A DNA stretch of 64,000 nt from Ahrensia sp. (GTDB lineage Bacteria; Pseudomonadota; Alphaproteobacteria; Rhizobiales; Rhizobiaceae), in the NCBI GenBank assembly GCA_002698425.1, contig NZXU01000081.1, forward strand, positions 1 through 64,000, read 5' to 3'. The notes under the pieces are model-generated. The model ran no database searches and was not told the DNA's origin. It was given only the letters and a program-made list of their open reading frames with translations. The position numbers were made by a program, and so were the translations under genes. The first letter of the stretch is position 1. The number at the start of each line of letters is the position of its first letter. Shown piece by piece: positions 61,728 to 64,000 of this stretch.

Positions 61728-61964
61728 ATGAATTGCGTGTTTGTTCAACTGCGGTGTCGCCCGGGCCAGGCCTACAAGGTCGCCGACAAGGTCTATGAGC
61801 GCGAAATCGCATCCGAACTCTATTCGACAAGCGGCGACTACGATTTGCTGATGAAACTCTACGTCCCTGCGGGCGAGGATATCGGCAAATATGTCAACGA
61901 CCATATTCTCGACATCGAAGGCATCTCGCGATCGCTGACGACGCTGACCTTCAAGGCGTTCTGA
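61728..61964 (+). CDS. Stand-alone Lrp/AsnC ligand-binding (RAM) domain protein
   Basis: A 78-residue protein consisting only of the alpha-beta RAM domain of Lrp/AsnC regulators (CVFVQLRCRPGQAYKVADKV, then YSTSGDYDLLMKLYVP and the EGISRSLTTLTF end). No DNA-binding helix-turn-helix is present or missing upstream, since GGAGGAAGC sits directly before the ATG. Such stand-alone RAM proteins bind amino acids or join Lrp oligomers. It may sense the ligand of the adjacent binding protein; this is inferred. A terminator follows. Confidence 0.85.
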   Translation: MNCVFVQLRCRPGQAYKVADKVYEREIASELYSTSGDYDLLMKLYVPAGEDIGKYVNDHILDIEGISRSLTTLTFKAF

Positions 61965-61976
61965 GCAGAAGTTTCC

Positions 61977-62007
61977 GACCCGCACCGGTTCCGGTGCGGG
62001 TCTTTTT
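61977..62007 (+). terminator. Rho-independent terminator
   Basis: GACCCGCACCGG and CCGGTGCGGGTC form a perfect 12-base stem with a TT loop, followed by TTTTT. It separates the RAM-domain gene from the binding-protein gene. Confidence 0.92.
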
Positions 62008-62028
62008 ACATCACTGGAGGGAGATCAC

Positions 62029-63168
62029 ATGAAACTCATCGCAAAATCGCTGGCCGCGCTCGCGGTTCTCGGCATGACCTCGGCGGCAATCGCCGAACCG
62101 GTAAAGGTCGGCATGATCACCACGCTTTCCGGCGGCGGCGCCTCGCTCGGTATCGACGTGCGCGATGGCTTCATGCTGGCGATCAAGAATTCCGGGAACA
62201 CCGATGTCGAACTGGTGATCGAGGACGACCAGCGGAAGCCGGATGTCGCCGTTCAGCTCGCCGACAAGATGATCCAGTCCGAGAAGGTGGATGTGCTGAC
62301 CGGCATCATCTGGTCGAACCTAGCCATGGCCGTGGTGCCGTCGACGGTGGCGCAGGGCAAGTTCTACCTGTCGCCGAATGCGGGGCCGTCCGCGCTGGCC
62401 GGCAAGGGCTGCAACAAGAACTATTTCAACGTCGCGTGGCAAAACGACAATCTGCATGAGGCGGCCGGCGCTTATGCGAGCGATGCCGGCTACAAGAATT
62501 CCTTTATCCTCGCGCCCAACTATCCGGCAGGCAAGGACGCGCTGACGGGTTACAAGCGTTTCTTCAACGGCGACGTCGCCAACGAGGTCTACACCAAGCT
62601 CGGCGCGACCGACTACGCCGCTGAAATCGCGCAAATTCGTGCCTCCGGCGCCGACAGCGTGTACTTCTTCCTTCCGGGCGGCATGGGCATCGCCTTCATG
62701 AAGCAATATGCGCAGTCCGGCGTCGACATTCCGCTGGTCGGCCCGGCTTTCTCATTCGACCAGGCCATCCTGCAGGCGGTCGGCGATGCGGCGCTGGGCG
62801 TCAAGAATACGTCGCAGTGGTCGAAGGATATCGATAACGCTGCCAACAAGGCGTTCGTCGAGAGCTTCCAGTCCGAATATGACCGGTTGCCTTCGCTCTA
62901 TGCCAGCCAAGGTTATGACACGGCCAATCTGCTCCTGTCGGCGATGGCTAAGGCGGACGTCGCTGACGCCGATGCGTTCCGTGCCGCTTTGGAAGCCGCC
63001 GATTTCGATTCGGTGCGCGGCAAGTTTTCCTTCGGTCCGAACCACCATCCGATCCAGGACATCTATGTCCGTGAGGTCGTGAAGGAGGGCGATGTCCTGA
63101 CCAACAAGATCATCGGCACCGCGCTGACCGATCACGCGGACGCATACGCGGCCGACTGCAAGATGTAA
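62029..63168 (+). CDS. ABC transporter substrate-binding protein (LivJ type), second system
   Basis: A 379-residue periplasmic type I binding protein. The signal peptide is MKLIAKSLAALAVLGMTSAAIA. The mature part has VKVGMITTLSGGGASLGIDVRDG, the ENDQ-like VIEDDQRKPDVAVQLADKMI, and SQGYDTANLLLSAM. It is closer to aromatic-acid or amide receptors than to LivJ proper, but the ligand is not fixed by sequence. GGAGGGAG precedes the ATG. It is followed by a hairpin and a LivH-type permease. Confidence 0.87.
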   Translation: MKLIAKSLAALAVLGMTSAAIAEPVKVGMITTLSGGGASLGIDVRDGFMLAIKNSGNTDVELVIEDDQRKPDVAVQLADKMIQSEKVDVLTGIIWSNLAMAVVPSTVAQGKFYLSPNAGPSALAGKGCNKNYFNVAWQNDNLHEAAGAYASDAGYKNSFILAPNYPAGKDALTGYKRFFNGDVANEVYTKLGATDYAAEIAQIRASGADSVYFFLPGGMGIAFMKQYAQSGVDIPLVGPAFSFDQAILQAVGDAALGVKNTSQWSKDIDNAANKAFVESFQSEYDRLPSLYASQGYDTANLLLSAMAKADVADADAFRAALEAADFDSVRGKFSFGPNHHPIQDIYVREVVKEGDVLTNKIIGTALTDHADAYAADCKM

Positions 63169-63179
63169 CAATCGCATCC

Positions 63180-63208
63180 GCAGGCCGCCGTCGCGCGGCC
63201 TGCTTTCT
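63180..63208 (+). terminator. Hairpin between the second binding protein and its permease
   Basis: GCAGGCCGC and GCGGCCTGC form a perfect 9-base stem with a 6-base loop, followed by TTTCTT. Partial termination would give more binding protein than permease, as at the two other such junctions in the window. Confidence 0.75.
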
Positions 63209-63231
63209 TCCCGTCGTTCCCGGATCGCGTC

Positions 63232-64000
63232 GTGAGCGCAGCCCTTCTGATCGAGCAGGCCCTGAACGGGCTGCAATTCGGCGTCATGCTGTTCCTCATG
63301 GCGGCGGGGCTGACGCTGATCTTCGGCGTCATGGGGCTGATCAATCTCGCCCATGGCTCGCTCTACATGGTCGGCGCATTCGCTTGCGCGGCGGTGGCCG
63401 CCGCGACCGGCTCCTTCTGGCTGGGGCTGGTGGCGAGCCTGATCGCCGCGGCATTGGCCGGAGCCATTGTCGAGATCGTCGTCATACGGCGCCTCTATCG
63501 GCGCGAGCATCTCGATCAGGTTCTGGCGACCTTCGCGCTGATTTTGATGTTCTCGGAAGGAACGCGCTGGCTGTTCGGCTCCTTTCCGCTTTATCTCGAC
63601 GTGCCGCCCATGCTCTCCGGCGCCGTGTTGCTGCCCGGCGGGATTGAATATCCGCTTTATCGTCTGGCGATCATCGTCGCCGGGATCGCGGTTGCGATCG
63701 GCCTGTTCCTCCTGATCGGAAAGACGCGGCTCGGCATCCAGATCCGGGCCGGCGAGGCCGACCGGGAGATGATCGCGGCGCTCGGCGTCGATATCAAGCT
63801 CCTCTACACGGCGGTTTTCGCGCTCGGCGCGGCGCTTGCCGGTTTTGCCGGCGCGCTGGTCGGCACGATCCAGTCCGTGCAGGTCGGCATGGGCGAGCCG
63901 GTGCTGATCCTCGCCTTCGTCGTGGTCGTCATCGGCGGCATCGGTTCGATCAAGGGCGCTTTTATCGGCGCGCTTCTCGTCGGCATCACCGATACGCTCG
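63232..64000 (+). CDS. ABC transporter permease (LivH type), partial at right edge
   Basis: A GTG-start frame that runs off the window after 256 codons. It has LivH landmarks: ALNGLQFGVMLFLMAAGLTLIFGVMGLINLAHG at the N-terminus, RREHLDQVLATFALILMFSEG, and KTRLGIQIRAGEADREMIAALGV as coupling segment. The remaining transporter genes should follow outside the window. The ribosome site is weak, and coupling to the binding-protein gene across the hairpin is expected. Confidence 0.85.
   Translation, partial: MSAALLIEQALNGLQFGVMLFLMAAGLTLIFGVMGLINLAHGSLYMVGAFACAAVAAATGSFWLGLVASLIAAALAGAIVEIVVIRRLYRREHLDQVLATFALILMFSEGTRWLFGSFPLYLDVPPMLSGAVLLPGGIEYPLYRLAIIVAGIAVAIGLFLLIGKTRLGIQIRAGEADREMIAALGVDIKLLYTAVFALGAALAGFAGALVGTIQSVQVGMGEPVLILAFVVVVIGGIGSIKGAFIGALLVGITDTL

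Overview
The window looks like a chromosomal segment of an alphaproteobacterium, most like Rhizobiales/Rhodobacterales. It is GC-rich, it starts inside a C4-pathway 5-aminolevulinate synthase gene, it carries a soxRSVWXYZABCDEF cluster in the Paracoccus-type order, and it carries a rhizobial-type betICBA/choXWV choline locus. No rRNA, tRNA, CRISPR array, insertion sequence or prophage was seen. Genes are tightly packed, mostly with strong GGAGG-type ribosome binding sites and several ATGA overlaps. The start codon choice is relaxed: soxV, soxA and the mrp gene start with TTG, and soxC and the DUF3237 gene with GTG.

Region 1 (1-19.6 kb) handles inorganic and sulfane sulfur. A Tat-exported SoxH-like metallohydrolase and three YeeE/YedE sulfur-transport membrane proteins flank a complete thiosulfate-oxidising Sox system: regulator SoxR, thiol partners SoxS/V/W, cytochromes SoxXA, carrier SoxYZ, hydrolase SoxB, sulfane dehydrogenase SoxCD and flavocytochrome SoxEF. 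A minus-strand run follows (small membrane protein, persulfide dioxygenase, DUF442 protein, SulP permease, YeeE). It diverges from a second ArsR-type regulator that has the two-cysteine persulfide-sensor pattern and a palindromic operator lying on its own promoter.

Region 2 (19.6-51.2 kb) is a catabolic island for hydroxy/oxo acids, probably aromatic (mandelate-like). It has an FMN-type L-mandelate/lactate dehydrogenase, an FAD-type D-2-hydroxyacid dehydrogenase and three ThDP enzymes of the benzoylformate decarboxylase/acetolactate synthase fold. It also has three aldehyde dehydrogenases, an enol-lactonase-like hydrolase, DUF3237, an SDR, a MetE-like methyltransferase, PurU, LysR and AraC regulators, two TRAP transporters (one with two receptors) and a Liv-type ABC importer. 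Two proteins stand out. One is an in-frame benzoylformate decarboxylase-aldehyde dehydrogenase fusion. The other is a LivF ATPase with a roughly 240-residue tail carrying four copies of an EHRxFYVPAG peptide and a Lys/Ala-rich helical end; I know of no family that explains this tail.

Region 3 (51.5-64 kb) holds a CheW-like protein, the choline-O-sulfate/choline to glycine betaine pathway (betICBA) divergent from the choline ABC importer (choXWV), an Mrp/ApbC Fe-S carrier ATPase, a stand-alone Lrp/AsnC ligand-binding domain, and the start of a second branched-chain-amino-acid-type ABC importer that runs off the right edge. Choline sulfatase releases sulfate inside the cell, so sulfur chemistry links both ends of the window.
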